Source: Megachile rotundata (taxonomy: Eukaryota > Arthropoda > Insecta > Hymenoptera > Megachilidae). Taken from it: a stretch of DNA of 64,000 nucleotides. Positions 13,561 to 25,669 of the stretch are shown here, one piece after another (within the stretch, counting starts at the first letter, position 1; every line of letters begins with the position of its first letter). The notes beneath the pieces are model-generated. The model ran no database searches. It had not been told where the DNA came from and saw only the letters and a program-made list of their open reading frames with translations. Location of the stretch: positions 186,001-250,000 of the forward strand of contig NW_027473497.1 in NCBI RefSeq assembly GCF_050947335.1, given 5' to 3'. The position numbers were made by a program, and so were the translations under genes.

Positions 13561-16500
13561 TTCTATCGATCATATAAGCATAATATGGCTAATAATATGA
13601 GTTAGATTGATAATAATAAGAGTAATGAGTATAGTAATTGTCGTTCTACCGATCATATACGCATAATATGGCTAATAATATGAGTCAGATTGATAATAAT
13701 AAGAGTAATAAGTATAGTAATTGCCGTTCTATCGATCATATCTGCATAATATGGTTAATAATATGAGTTAGATTGATAACAGTGAGTGTAATAAGTATAG
13801 TAATTGTCGTTCTATCAATCATAAAAGCATAATATGGCTAATAATATGAGCTAGATTGATAATAATAAGATTATTAAGTATAGTAATTATCGTTCTACCG
13901 ATCATACAAGCATAATATGGTTAATAATATGAGTTAGATTGATAATAGTGAGTGTAATAAGTATAGTAATTGTCGTTCTGTCGATCATATAAGCATAATA
14001 CGGCTAATAATATGAGTTAGATTGATAATAATAAGAGTAATAAGTATAGTAATTGTCGTTCTATCGATCATATAAGCATAATATGGCTAATAATATGAGT
14101 TAGATTGATAACAATAAGAGTAATGAGTATAGTTATTGTCGTTCTATCGATCATGTAAGCATAGTATGGCTAATAATATGAGTTAGATTGATAATAATAA
14201 GACTAATAAGTATAGTAATTGTCGTTCTATCGATCATATAAGCATAATATGGCTAATAATATGAGTTAGATTGATAATAATAAGAGTAAAAAGAATAGTA
14301 ATTGTCGTTCTATCGATCATATAAGCATAATATGGCTAATAATACGAGTTAGATTTATAATAATAAGACTAATAAGTATAGTAATTGTCGTTCTATCGAT
14401 CATATAAGCATAATATGGCTAATAATATGAGTTAGATTGATAATAATAAGACTAATAAGTATAGTAATTGTCGTTCTATCGATCATATAAGCATAATATG
14501 GCTAATAATATGAGTTAGATTGATAATAATAAGAGTAATAAGTATAGTAATTGTCGTTCTATCGATCACATAAGCATAATATGGCTAATAATACGAGTTA
14601 GATTGATAGTAATAACAGTAGTGAGTATAGTAATTGTCGTTCTATCGATCATATAAGCATAATATGGCTAATAATATGAGTTAGATTGATAACAATGAGA
14701 GTAATGAGCATAGTAGTTGTCGTTCTATCGATCATATAAGCATAATATGGCTAATAATATGAGACAGATTGATAATAATAAGAGTAATAAGTATAGTAAT
14801 TGTCGTTCTATCGATCATATCTGCATAATATGGTTAATAATATGAGTTAGATTGATAACAGTGAGTGTAATAAGTATAGTAATTGTCGTTCTATCAATCA
14901 TATAAGCATAATATGGCTAATAATATGTGTTAGATTGATAATAATAAGAGTAATGAGTATAGTAGTTGTAGTTCTATCGATCATATCTGCATAATATGGT
15001 TAATAATATGAGTTAGATTGATAATAATAAGAGAAATAAGTATAGTAATTGTAGTTCTACCGATCATATAAGCATAATATGGCTAATAATATGAGTTAGA
15101 TTGATAATAATAAGACTAATAAGTATAGTAATTGTCGTTCTATCGATCATATAAGCATAATATGGCTAATAATATGAGTTAGATTGATAATAATAAGAGT
15201 AAAAAGAATAGTAATTGTCGTTCTATCGCTCATATAAGCATAATATGGCTAATAATACGAGTTAGATTGATAATAATAAGACTAATAAGTATAGTAATTG
15301 TCGTTCTATCGATCATATAAGCATAATATGGTTAATAATATGAGTTAGATTGATAACAGTGAGTGTAATAAGTATAGTAATTGTCGTTCTGTCGATCATA
15401 TAAGCATAATATGGCTAAGAATATGAGTTAGATTGATAATAATAAGACTAATAAGTATAGTAATTGTCGTTCTATCGATCACATAAGCATAATATGGCTA
15501 ATAATACGAGTTAGATTGATAGTAATAACAGTAGTGAGTATAGTAATTGTCGTTCTATCGATCATATAAGCATAATATGGCTAATAATATGAGTTAGATT
15601 GATAATAATAAGAGTAATAAGTATAGTAATTGTCGTTCTATCGATCACATAAGCATAATATGGCTAATAATACGAGTTAGATTGATAGTAATAACAGTAG
15701 TGAGTATAGTAATTGTCGTTCTATCGATCATATAAGCATAATATGGCTAATAATATGAGTTAGATTGATAACAATAAGAGTAATGAGCATAGTAGTTGTC
15801 GTTCTATCGATCATATAAGCATAATATGGCTAATAATATGAGTCAGATTGATAATAATAAGAGTAATAAGTATAGTAATTGTCGTTCTATCGATCATATC
15901 TGCATAATATGGTTAATAATATGAGTTAGATTGATAACAGTGAGTGTAATAAGTATAGTAATTGTCGTTCTATCAATCATATAAGCATAATATGGCTAAT
16001 AATATGTGTTAGATTGATAATAATAAGAGTAATGAGTATAGTAGTTGTAGTTCTATCGATTATATCTGCATAATATGGTTAATAATATGAGTTAGATTGA
16101 TAATAATAAGAGAAATAAGTATAGTAATTGTAGTTCTACCGATCATATAAGCATAATATGGCTAATAATATGTGTTAGATTGATAATAATAAGAGTAATG
16201 CGTATAGTAGTTGTAGTTCTATCGATCATATCTGTATAATATGGTTAATAATATGAGTTAGATTGATAATAATAAGAGTAAAAAGAATAGTAATTGTCGT
16301 TCTATCGATCATATAAGCATAATATGGCTAATAATACGAGTTAGATTGATAATAATAAGACTAATAAGTATAGTAATTGTCGTTCTATCGATCATATAAG
16401 CATAATATGGTTAATAATATGAGTTAGATTGATAACAGTGAGTGTAATAAGTATAGTAATTGTCGTTCTGTCGATCATATAAGCATAATATGGCTAATAA

Positions 16501-19500
16501 TATGAGTTAGATTGATAATAATAAGACTAATAAGTATAGTAATTGTCGTTCTATCGATCACATAAGCATAATATGGCTAATAATACGAGTTAGATTGATA
16601 GTAATAACAGTAGTGAGTATAGTAATTGTCGTTCTATCGATCACATAAGCATAATATGGCTAATAATATGAGTTAGATTGATAATAATAAGACTAATAAG
16701 TATAGTAATTGTCGTTCTGTCGATCATATAAGCATAGTATGGCTAATAATATGAGTTAGATTGATAATAATAAGAGTAATAAGTATAGTAATTGTCGTTC
16801 TATCGATCACATAAGCATAATATGGCTAATAATACGAGTTAGATTGATAGTAATAACAGTAGTGAGTATAGTAATTGTCGTTCTATCGATCATATAAGCA
16901 TAATATGGCTAATAATATGAGTTAGATTGATAACAATAAGAGTAACGAGTATAGTAATTGTCGTTCTATCGATCATATAAGCATAATATGGCTAATAATA
17001 CGAGTTAGATTGATAATAATAAGAGTAATAAGTATAGTAATTATCGTTCTACCGATCATACAAGCATAATATGGCTAATAATATGAGTTAGATTGATAAT
17101 AATAAGACTAATAACTATAGTAATTGTCGTTCTATCGATCATATAAGCATAATACGGCTAATAATATGAGTCAGATTGATAATAATAAGAGTAATAAGTA
17201 TAGTAATTGTCGTTCTATCGATCATATAAGCATAATATTGCTAATAATATGAGTTAGATTGATAATAATAAGACTAATAAGTATAGTAATTGTCGTTCTA
17301 TCGATCATATAAGCATAATATGGCTAATAATATGAGTTAGATTGATAATAATAAGACTAATAAGTATAGTAATTGTCTTTCTATCGATCATATAAGCATA
17401 ATATGGCTAATAATATGAGTTAGATTGATAATAATAAGAGTAATAAGTATAGTAATTGTCGTTCTATCGATCACATAAGCATAATATGGCTAATAATACG
17501 AGTTAGATTGATAGTAATAACAGTAGTGAGTATAGTAATTGTCGTTCTATCGATCATATAAGCATAATATGGCTAATAATATGAGTTAGATTGATAACAA
17601 TAAGAGTAATGAGCATAGTAGTTGTCGTTCTATCGATCATATAAGCATAATATGGCTAATAATATGAGACAGATTGATAATAATAAGAGTAATAAGTATA
17701 GTAATTGTCGTTCTATCGATCATATCTGCATAATATGGTTAATAATATGAGTTAGATTGATAACAGTGAGTGTAATAAGTATAGTAATTGTCGTTCTATC
17801 AATCATATAAGCATAATATGGCTAATAATATGTGTTAGATTGATAATAATAAGAGTAATGAGTATAGTAGTTGTAGTTCTATCGATCATATCTGCATAAT
17901 ATGGTTAATAATATGAGTTAGATTGATAATAATAAGAGAAATAAGTATAGTAATTGTAGTTCTACCGATCATATAAGCATAATATGGCTAATAATATGAG
18001 TTAGATTGATAATAATAAGACTAATAAGTATAGTAATTGTCGTTCTATCGATCATATAAGCATAATATGGCTAATAATATGAGTTAGATTGATAATAATA
18101 AGAGTAAAAAGAATAGTAATTGTCGTTCTATCGCTCATATAAGCATAATATGGCTAATAATACGAGTTAGATTGATAATAATAAGACTAATAAGTATAGT
18201 AATTGTCGTTCTATCGATCATATAAGCATAATATGGCTAATAATATGAGTTAGATTGATAATAATAAGACTAATAAGTATAGTAATTGTCGTTCTATCGA
18301 TCATATAAGCATAATATGGCTAATAATACGAGTTAGATTGATAATAATAAGAGTAACGAGTATAGTAATTGTCGTTCTATCGATCATATAAGCATAATAT
18401 GGCTAATAATACGAGTTAGACTGATAATAATAAGAGTAATAAGTATAGTAATTATCGTTCTACCGATCATACAAGCATAATATGGCTAATAATATGAGTT
18501 AGATTGATAATAATAATAGTAATAAGTATAGTAATTGTCGTTCTATCGATCACATAAGCATAATATGGCTAATAATACGAGTTAGATTGATAGTAATAAC
18601 AGTAGTGAGTATAGTAATTGTCGTTCTATCGATCATATAAGCATAATATGGCTAATAATATGAGTTAGATTGATAACAATAAGAGTAATGAGTATAGTAA
18701 TTGTCGTTCTATCGATCATATAAGCATAATATGGCTAATAATACGAGTTAGATTGATAGTAATAACAGTAGTGAGTATAGTAATTGTCGTTCTATCGATC
18801 ATATAAGCATAATATGGCTAATAATATGAGTTAGATTGATAACAATAAGAGTAATGAGTATAGTAATTGTCGTTCTATCGATCATATAAGCATAATATGG
18901 CTAATAATATGAGTTAGATTGATAATAATAAGACTAATAAGTATAGTAATTATCGTTCTGTCGATCATATAAGCATAGTATGGCTAATAATATGAGTTAG
19001 ATTGATAATAATAAGAGTAATAAGTATAGTAATTGTCGTTCTATCGATCACATAAGCATAATATGGCTAATAATACGAGTTAGATTGATAGTAATAACAG
19101 TAGTGAGTATAGTAATTGTCGTTCTATCGATCATATAAGCATAATATGGCTAATAATATGAGTTAGATTGATAACAATAAGAGTAACGAGTATAGTAATT
19201 GTCGTTCTATCGATCATATAAGCATAATATGGCTAATAATACGAGTTAGATTGATAATAATAAGAGTAATAAGTATAGTAATTATCGTTCTACCGATCAT
19301 ACAAGCATAATATGGCTAATAATATGAGTTAGATTGATAATAATAAGACTAATAACTATAGTAATTGTCGTTCTATCGATCATATAAGCATAATACGGCT
19401 AATAATATGAGTCAGATTGATAATAATAAGAGTAATAAGTATAGTAATTGTCGTTCTATCGATCATATAAGCATAATATTGCTAATAATATGAGTTAGAT

Positions 19501-20915
19501 TGATAATAATAAGAGTAATGAGTATAGTTATTGTCGTTCTATCGATCATGTAAGCATAGTATGGCTAATAACATGAGTTAGATTGATAATAATAAGAGTA
19601 ATAAGTATAGTAATTGTCGTTCTATCGATCACATAAGCATAATATGGCTAATAATATGAGTTAGATTGATAGTAATAACAGTAGTGAGTATAGTAATTGT
19701 CGTTCTATCGATCATATAAGCATAATATGGCTAATAATATGAGTTAGATTGATAATAATAAGAGTAATGAGTATAGTAATTATCGTTCTATCGATCATAT
19801 AAGCATAATATGGCTAATAAAATGAGTTAGATTGATAATAATAAGAGTAATGAGTATAGTAGTTGTAGTTCTATCGATCATATCTGCATAATATGGTTAA
19901 TAATATGAGTTAGATTGATAACAGTGAGTGTAATAAGTATAGTAATTGTCGTTCTATCAATCATATAAGCATAATATGGCTAATAATATGTGTTAGATTG
20001 ATAATAATAAGAGTAATGAGTATAGTAGTTGTAGTTCTATCGATCATATCTGTATAATATGGTTAATAATATGAGTTAGATTGATAATAATAAGAGTAAA
20101 AAGAATAGTAATTGTCGTTCTATCGATCATATAAGCATAATATGGCTAATAATACGAGTTAGATTGATAATAATAAGACTAATAAGTATAGTAATTGTCG
20201 TTCTATCGATCATATAAGCATAATATGGCTAATAATATGAGATAGATTGATAATAATAAGACTAATAAGTATAGTAATTGTCGTTCTATCGATCATATAA
20301 GCATAATATGGCTAATAATATGAGTTAGATTGATAATAATAAGAGTAATAAGTATAGTAATTGTCGTTCTATCGATCATATAAGCATAATATGGCTAATA
20401 ATATGAGCTAGATTGATAATAATAAGATTAATAAGTATAGTAATTATCGTTCTACCGATCATACAAGCATAATATGGTTAATAATATGAGTTAGATTGAA
20501 AATAGTGAGTGTAATAAGTATAGTAATTGTCGTTCTGTCGATCATATAAGCATAATACGGCTAATAATATGAGTTAGATTGATAATAATAAGAGTAATAA
20601 GTATAGTAATTGTCGTTCTATCGATCATATAAGCATAATATGGCTAATAATATGAGTTAGATTGATAACAATAAGAGTAATGAGTATAGTTATTGTCGTT
20701 CTATCGATCATGTAAGCATAGTATGGCTAATAATATGAGTTAGATTGATAATAATAAGACTAATAAGTATAGTAATTGTCGTTCTATCGATCATATAAGC
20801 ATAATATGGCTAATAATATGAGTTAGATTGATAATAATAAGAGTAAAAAGAATAGTAATTGTCGTTCTATCGATCATATAAGCATAATATGGCTAATAAT
20901 ACGAGTTAGATTGAT
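12320..20915 (+). repeat. Largest intra-array duplication, left copy (8.6 kb; partner 40,458-49,385)
   Basis: The variant order matches 40,458-49,385 over about 8.6 kb. The offset is 28,138 bp at the GTCGTCC (13,061), GCCGTTC (13,724), CATGTAAG (14,140), TCGCTCATAT (15,228) and GGCTAAGAAT (15,413) markers, then 28,055 near 16.06 kb, 28,885 near 17.23 kb and 28,470 at 18,954 and 20,697. The steps are -1, +10 and -5 monomers exactly in the right copy. Shared private variants such as GGCTAAGAAT and CGATTATATCTGC show common descent rather than chance reuse of subtypes. Confidence 0.85.
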
Positions 20916-21187
20916 AACAGTGAGTGTAATAAGTATAGTAATTGTCGTTCTATCAATCATATAAGCATAATATGGCTAATAATATGTGTTAGATTGATAA
21001 CAATAAGAGTAATGAGCATAGTAGTTGTCGTTCTATCGATCATATAAGCATAATATGGCTAACAATATGAGTCAGATTGATAATAATAAGAGTAATAAGT
21101 ATAGTAATTGTCGTTCTATCGATCATACAAGCATAATATGGCTAATAATACGAGTTAGATTGATAATAATAAGACTAATAAGTATAG

Positions 21188-21270
21188 TAATTGTCGTTCT
21201 ATCGATCATATAAGCATAATATGGCTAATAATATGAGTTAGATTGATAATAATAAGACTAATAAGTATAG
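21188..21270 (+). repeat. Representative consensus monomer (83 bp)
   Basis: This copy carries the commonest base at essentially every variable position and can serve as the reference unit. Hand-counted composition is 34 A, 29 T, 13 G, 7 C. Landmarks within the unit: CGTTCTATCGATCAT at 9-23 with two CpGs, ATAAGC at 23-28, ATGG at 34-37, ATGAGTTAGATTGAT at 46-60, and a variable 3' part at 61-83 containing GACTAATAAG. The 3' part is the most variable section and defines most subtypes (GACTAA, GAGTAA, GAGTAAAAAGAA, GTAATAACAGTAG, CAGTGAGTGT). Chosen by eye; a computed consensus might differ at one or two positions. Confidence 0.9.
21210..21251 (+). repeat. Half-unit A (42 bp) of the 83-bp monomer
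   Basis: Monomer positions 23-64, starting ATAAGCATAATATGG. Aligned without gaps to the following half-unit, 25 of the first 38 bases match, against about 12 expected by chance for this base composition. Shared anchors in order are ATAAG, TAATA, TA, TAAT, GTT, AT and GAT. This suggests the 83-bp unit arose by duplication of a unit of about 41 bp followed by divergence. Confidence 0.6.
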
Positions 21271-21292
21271 TAATTGTCGTTCTATCGATCAT
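21252..21292 (+). repeat. Half-unit B (41 bp) of the 83-bp monomer
   Basis: Monomer positions 65-83 plus 1-22 of the next copy, starting ATAAGACTAATAAG and ending near CGATCAT. It is the partner of the preceding 42-bp half-unit. The two differ by one base in length, which explains the odd 83-bp period. Monomers with TTGTAGTTC instead of TTGTCGTTC match half-unit A at one more position. Confidence 0.6.
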
Positions 21293-21863
21293 ATAAGCAT
21301 AATATGGCTAATAATATGAGTTAGATTGATAATAATAAGAGTAATAAGTATAGTAATTGTCGTTCTATCGATCATATAAGCATAATATGGCTAATAATAT
21401 GAGTTAGATTGATAATAATAAGAGTAAAAAGAATAGTAATTGTCGTTCTATCGATCATATAAGCATAATATGGCTAATAATACGAGTTAGATTGATAATA
21501 ATAAGACTAATAAGTATAGTAATTGTCGTTCTATCGATCATATAAGCATAATATGGCTAATAATATGAGTTAGATTGATAATAATAAGACTAATAAGTAT
21601 AGTAATTGTCGTTCTATCGATCATATAAGCATAATATGGCTAATAATATGAGTTAGATTGATAATAATAAGAGTAATAAGTATAGTAATTGTCGTTCTAT
21701 CGATCATATCTGCATAATATGGCTAATAATGTGAGTTAGATTGATAATAATAAGAGTAATGAGTATAGTAATTGTCGTTCTATCGATCATATCTGCATAA
21801 TATGGTTAATAATATGAGTTATATTGATAATAGTGAGTGTAATAAGTATAGTAATTGTCGTTC

Positions 21864-21912
21864 TATCAATCATATAAGCATAATATGGCTAATAATATGT
21901 GTTAGATTGATA
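21864..21912. repeat. Inverted arms within a monomer (perfect 8/8 in this subtype)
   Basis: TATCAATC at 21,864-21,871 is the exact reverse complement of GATTGATA at 21,905-21,912, with 33 bases between. In the standard monomer the left arm is TATCGATC, which pairs with one G-T wobble. The ATCAATC subtype therefore makes the arms perfect. A short, AT-rich stem with a long loop would be weak, so a structural role is only a possibility. Confidence 0.5.
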
Positions 21913-22764
21913 ATAATAAGAGTAAAAAGAATAGTAATTGTCGTTCTATCGATCATATAAGCATAATATGGCTAATAATACGAGTTAGATTGATAGTAAT
22001 AACAGTAGTGAGTATAGTAATTGTCGTTCTATCGATCATATAAGCATAATATGGCTAATAATATGAGTTAGATTGATAACAATAAGAGTAATGAGCATAG
22101 TAGTTGTCGTTCTATCGATCATATAAGCATAATATGGCTAACAATATGAGTCAGATTGATAATAATAAGAGTAATAAGTATAGTAATTGTCGTTCTATCG
22201 ATCATACAAGCATAATATGGCTAATAATACGAGTTAGATTGATAATAATAAGACTAATAAGTATAGTAATTGTCGTTCTATCGATCATATAAGCATAATA
22301 TGGCTAATAATATGAGTTAGATTGATAATAATAAGACTAATAAGTATAGTAATTGTCGTTCTATCGATCATATAAGCATAATATGGCTAATAATATGAGT
22401 TAGATTGATAACAATAAGAGTAATGAGCATAGTAGTTGTCGTTCTATCGATCATATAAGCATAATATGGCTAACAATATGAGTCAGATTGATAATAATAA
22501 GAGTAATAAGTATAGTAATTGTCGTTCTATCGATCATACAAGCATAATATGGCTAATAATACGAGTTAGATTGATAATAATAAGACTAATAAGTATAGTA
22601 ATTGTCGTTCTATCGATCATATAAGCATAATATGGCTAATAATATGAGTTAGATTGATAATAATAAGACTAATAAGTATAGTAATTGTCGTTCTATCGAT
22701 CATATAAGCATAATATGGCTAATAATATGAGTTAGATTGATAATAATAAGAGTAATAAGTATAG

Positions 22765-23843
22765 TAATTGTCGTTCTATCGATCACATAAGCATAATATG
22801 GCTAATAATACGAGTTAGATTGATAGTAATAACAGTAGTGAGTATAGTAATTGTCGTTCTATCGATCATATAAGCATAATATGGCTAATAATATGAGTTA
22901 GATTGATAATAATAAGAGTAATAAGTATAGTAATTGTCGTTCTATCGATCACATAAGCATAATATGGCTAATAATACGAGTTAGATTGATAGTAATAACA
23001 GTAGTGAGTATAGTAATTGTCGTTCTATCGATCATATAAGCATAATATGGCTAATAATATGAGTTAGATTGATAATAATAAGAGTAAAAAGAATAGTAAT
23101 TGTCGTTCTATCGATCATATAAGCATAATATGGCTAATAATACGAGTTAGATTGATAATAATAAGACTAATAAGTATAGTAATTGTCGTTCTATCGATCA
23201 TATAAGCATAATATGGCTAATAATATGAGTTAGATTGATAATAATAAGACTAATAAGTATAGTAATTGTCGTTCTATCGATCATATAAGCATAATATGGC
23301 TAATAATATGAGTTAGATTGATAATAATAAGAGTAATAAGTATAGTAATTGTCGTTCTATCGATCATATCTGCATAATATGGTTAATAATATGAGTTAGA
23401 TTGATAACAGTGAGTGTAATAAGTATAGTAATTGTCGTTCTATTAATCATATAAGCATAATATGGCTAATAATATGTGTTAGATTGACAATAATAAGAGT
23501 AATGAGTATAGTAGTTGTAGTTCTATCGATCATATCTGCATAATATGGTTAATAATATGAGTTAGATTGACAATAATAAGAGAAATAAGTATAGTAATTG
23601 TAGTTCTACCGATCATATAAGCATAATATGGCTAATAATATGAGTTAGATTGATAATAATAAGACTAATAAGTATAGTAATTGTCGTTCTATCGATCATA
23701 TAAGCATAATATGGCTAATAATATGAGTTAGATTGATAATAATAAGACTAATAAGTATAGTAATTGTCGTTCTATCGATCATATAAGCATAATATGGCTA
23801 ATAATATGAGTTAGATTGATAACAATAAGAGTAATGAGCATAG
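22765..23843 (+). repeat. Mixed satellite segment between 17-mer copies
   Basis: No genes. It starts with two near-identical CACATAAG/ATACGAG/TAGTAATAACAGTAG units separated by GAGTAATAAG monomers. Then come GAGTAAAAAG, GACTAA runs, ATATCTGC/CAGTGAGTGT, the rarer ATTAATCAT variant at 23,441, GACAATAATAAG monomers and GAGAAATAAG. The ATTAATCAT block also occurs near 6,981, 25,761, 30,244, 37,714 and 60,539, always in similar company. Confidence 0.8.
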
Positions 23844-25669
23844 TAGTTGTCGTTCTATCGATCATATAAGCATAATATGGCTAACAATATGAGTCAGATT
23901 GATAATAATAAGAGTAATAAGTATAGTAATTGTCGTTCTATCGATCATACAAGCATAATATGGCTAATAATACGAGTTAGATTGATAATAATAAGACTAA
24001 TAAGTATAGTAATTGTCGTTCTATCGATCATATAAGCATAATATGGCTAATAATATGAGTTAGATTGATAATAATAAGACTAATAAGTATAGTAATTGTC
24101 GTTCTATCGATCATATAAGCATAATATGGCTAATAATATGAGTTAGATTGATAATAATAAGAGTAAAAAGAATAGTAATTGTCGTTCTATCGATCATATA
24201 AGCATAATATGGCTAATAATACGAGTTAGATTGATAATAATAAGACTAATAAGTATAGTAATTGTCGTTCTATCGATCATATAAGCATAATATGGCTAAT
24301 AATATGAGTTAGATTGATAATAATAAGACTAATAAGTATAGTAATTGTCGTTCTATCGATCATATAAGCATAATATGGCTAATAATATGAGTTAGATTGA
24401 TAATAATAAGAGTAATAAGTATAGTAATTGTCGTTCTATCGATCATATCTGCATAATATGGCTAATAATGTGAGTTAGATTGATAATAATAAGAGTAATG
24501 AGTATAGTAATTGTCGTTCTATCGATCATATCTGCATAATATGGTTAATAATATGAGTTATATTGATAATAGTGAGTGTAATAAGTATAGTAATTGTCGT
24601 TCTATCAATCATATAAGCATAATATGGCTAATAATATGTGTTAGATTGATAATAATAAGAGTAAAAAGAATAGTAATTGTCGTTCTATCGATCATATAAG
24701 CATAATATGGCTAATAATACGAGTTAGATTGATAGTAATAACAGTAGTGAGTATAGTAATTGTCGTTCTATCGATCATATAAGCATAATATGGCTAATAA
24801 TATGAGTTAGATTGATAACAATAAGAGTAATGAGCATAGTAGTTGTCGTTCTATCGATCATATAAGCATAATATGGCTAACAATATGAGTCAGATTGATA
24901 ATAATAAGAGTAATAAGTATAGTAATTGTCGTTCTATCGATCATATAAGCATAATATGGCTAATAATATGAGTTAGATTGATAACAATAAGAGTAATGAG
25001 CATAGTAGTTGTCGTTCTATCGATCATATAAGCATAATATGGCTAACAATATGAGTCAGATTGATAATAATAAGAGTAATAAGTATAGTAATTGTCGTTC
25101 TATCGATCATACAAGCATAATATGGCTAATAATACGAGTTAGATTGATAATAATAAGACTAATAAGTATAGTAATTGTCGTTCTATCGATCATATAAGCA
25201 TAATATGGCTAATAATATGAGTTAGATTGATAATAATAAGACTAATAAGTATAGTAATTGTCGTTCTATCGATCATATAAGCATAATATGGCTAATAATA
25301 TGAGTTAGATTGATAATAATAAGAGTAATAAGTATAGTAATTGTCGTTCTATCGATCATATAAGCATAATATGGCTAATAATATGAGTTAGATTGATAAT
25401 AATAAGAGTAAAAAGAATAGTAATTGTCGTTCTATCGATCATATAAGCATAATATGGCTAATAATACGAGTTAGATTGATAATAATAAGACTAATAAGTA
25501 TAGTAATTGTCGTTCTATCGATCATATAAGCATAATATGGCTAATAATATGAGTTAGATTGATAATAATAAGACTAATAAGTATAGTAATTGTCGTTCTA
25601 TCGATCATATAAGCATAATATGGCTAATAATATGAGTTAGATTGATAATAATAAGAGTAATAAGTATAG
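23844..25669 (+). repeat. 17-monomer family, two partial copies with internal deletions
   Basis: Units 9-11 and 13-17 lie at 23,844-24,507, lacking unit 12. Units 1-5 and 8-16 lie at 24,508-25,669, lacking units 6 and 7. Both losses are whole monomers. The 6-7 loss shortens the usual eight-monomer distance from unit 1 to unit 9 to six (498 bp). Compare the complete copy at 57,709-59,119. Confidence 0.8.

Larger units (their letters stand above)
21022..22764 (+). repeat. 17-monomer higher-order repeat family, units 9-17 then 1-12
   Basis: I number the 17-mer from the monomer with ATATCTGC, GGTTAAT and GAGTTATATTG (unit 1). Order: 2 ATCAATC/TGTGTTAG/GAGTAAAAAG; 3 ATACGAG/TAGTAATAACAG; 4 AACAATAAGAGTAATGAGCATAG; 5 TAGTTGTCG/CTAACAAT/GAGTCAG; 6 CATACAAG/ATACGAG/GACTAA; 7 GACTAA; 8 as 4; 9-11 as 5-7; 12 GAGTAATAAG; 13 GAGTAAAAAG; 14 ATACGAG/GACTAA; 15 GACTAA; 16 GAGTAATAAG; 17 ATATCTGC/GGCTAATAATGTGAG. 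Here units 9-17 (21,022-21,768) are followed by 1-12 (21,769-22,764). Confidence 0.85.

Noticed and set aside
21188..21270. CENP-B box
   Set aside because: TTCG/CGTT fragments occur, but the essential CGGG part of the 17-bp box is absent from the monomers I read.
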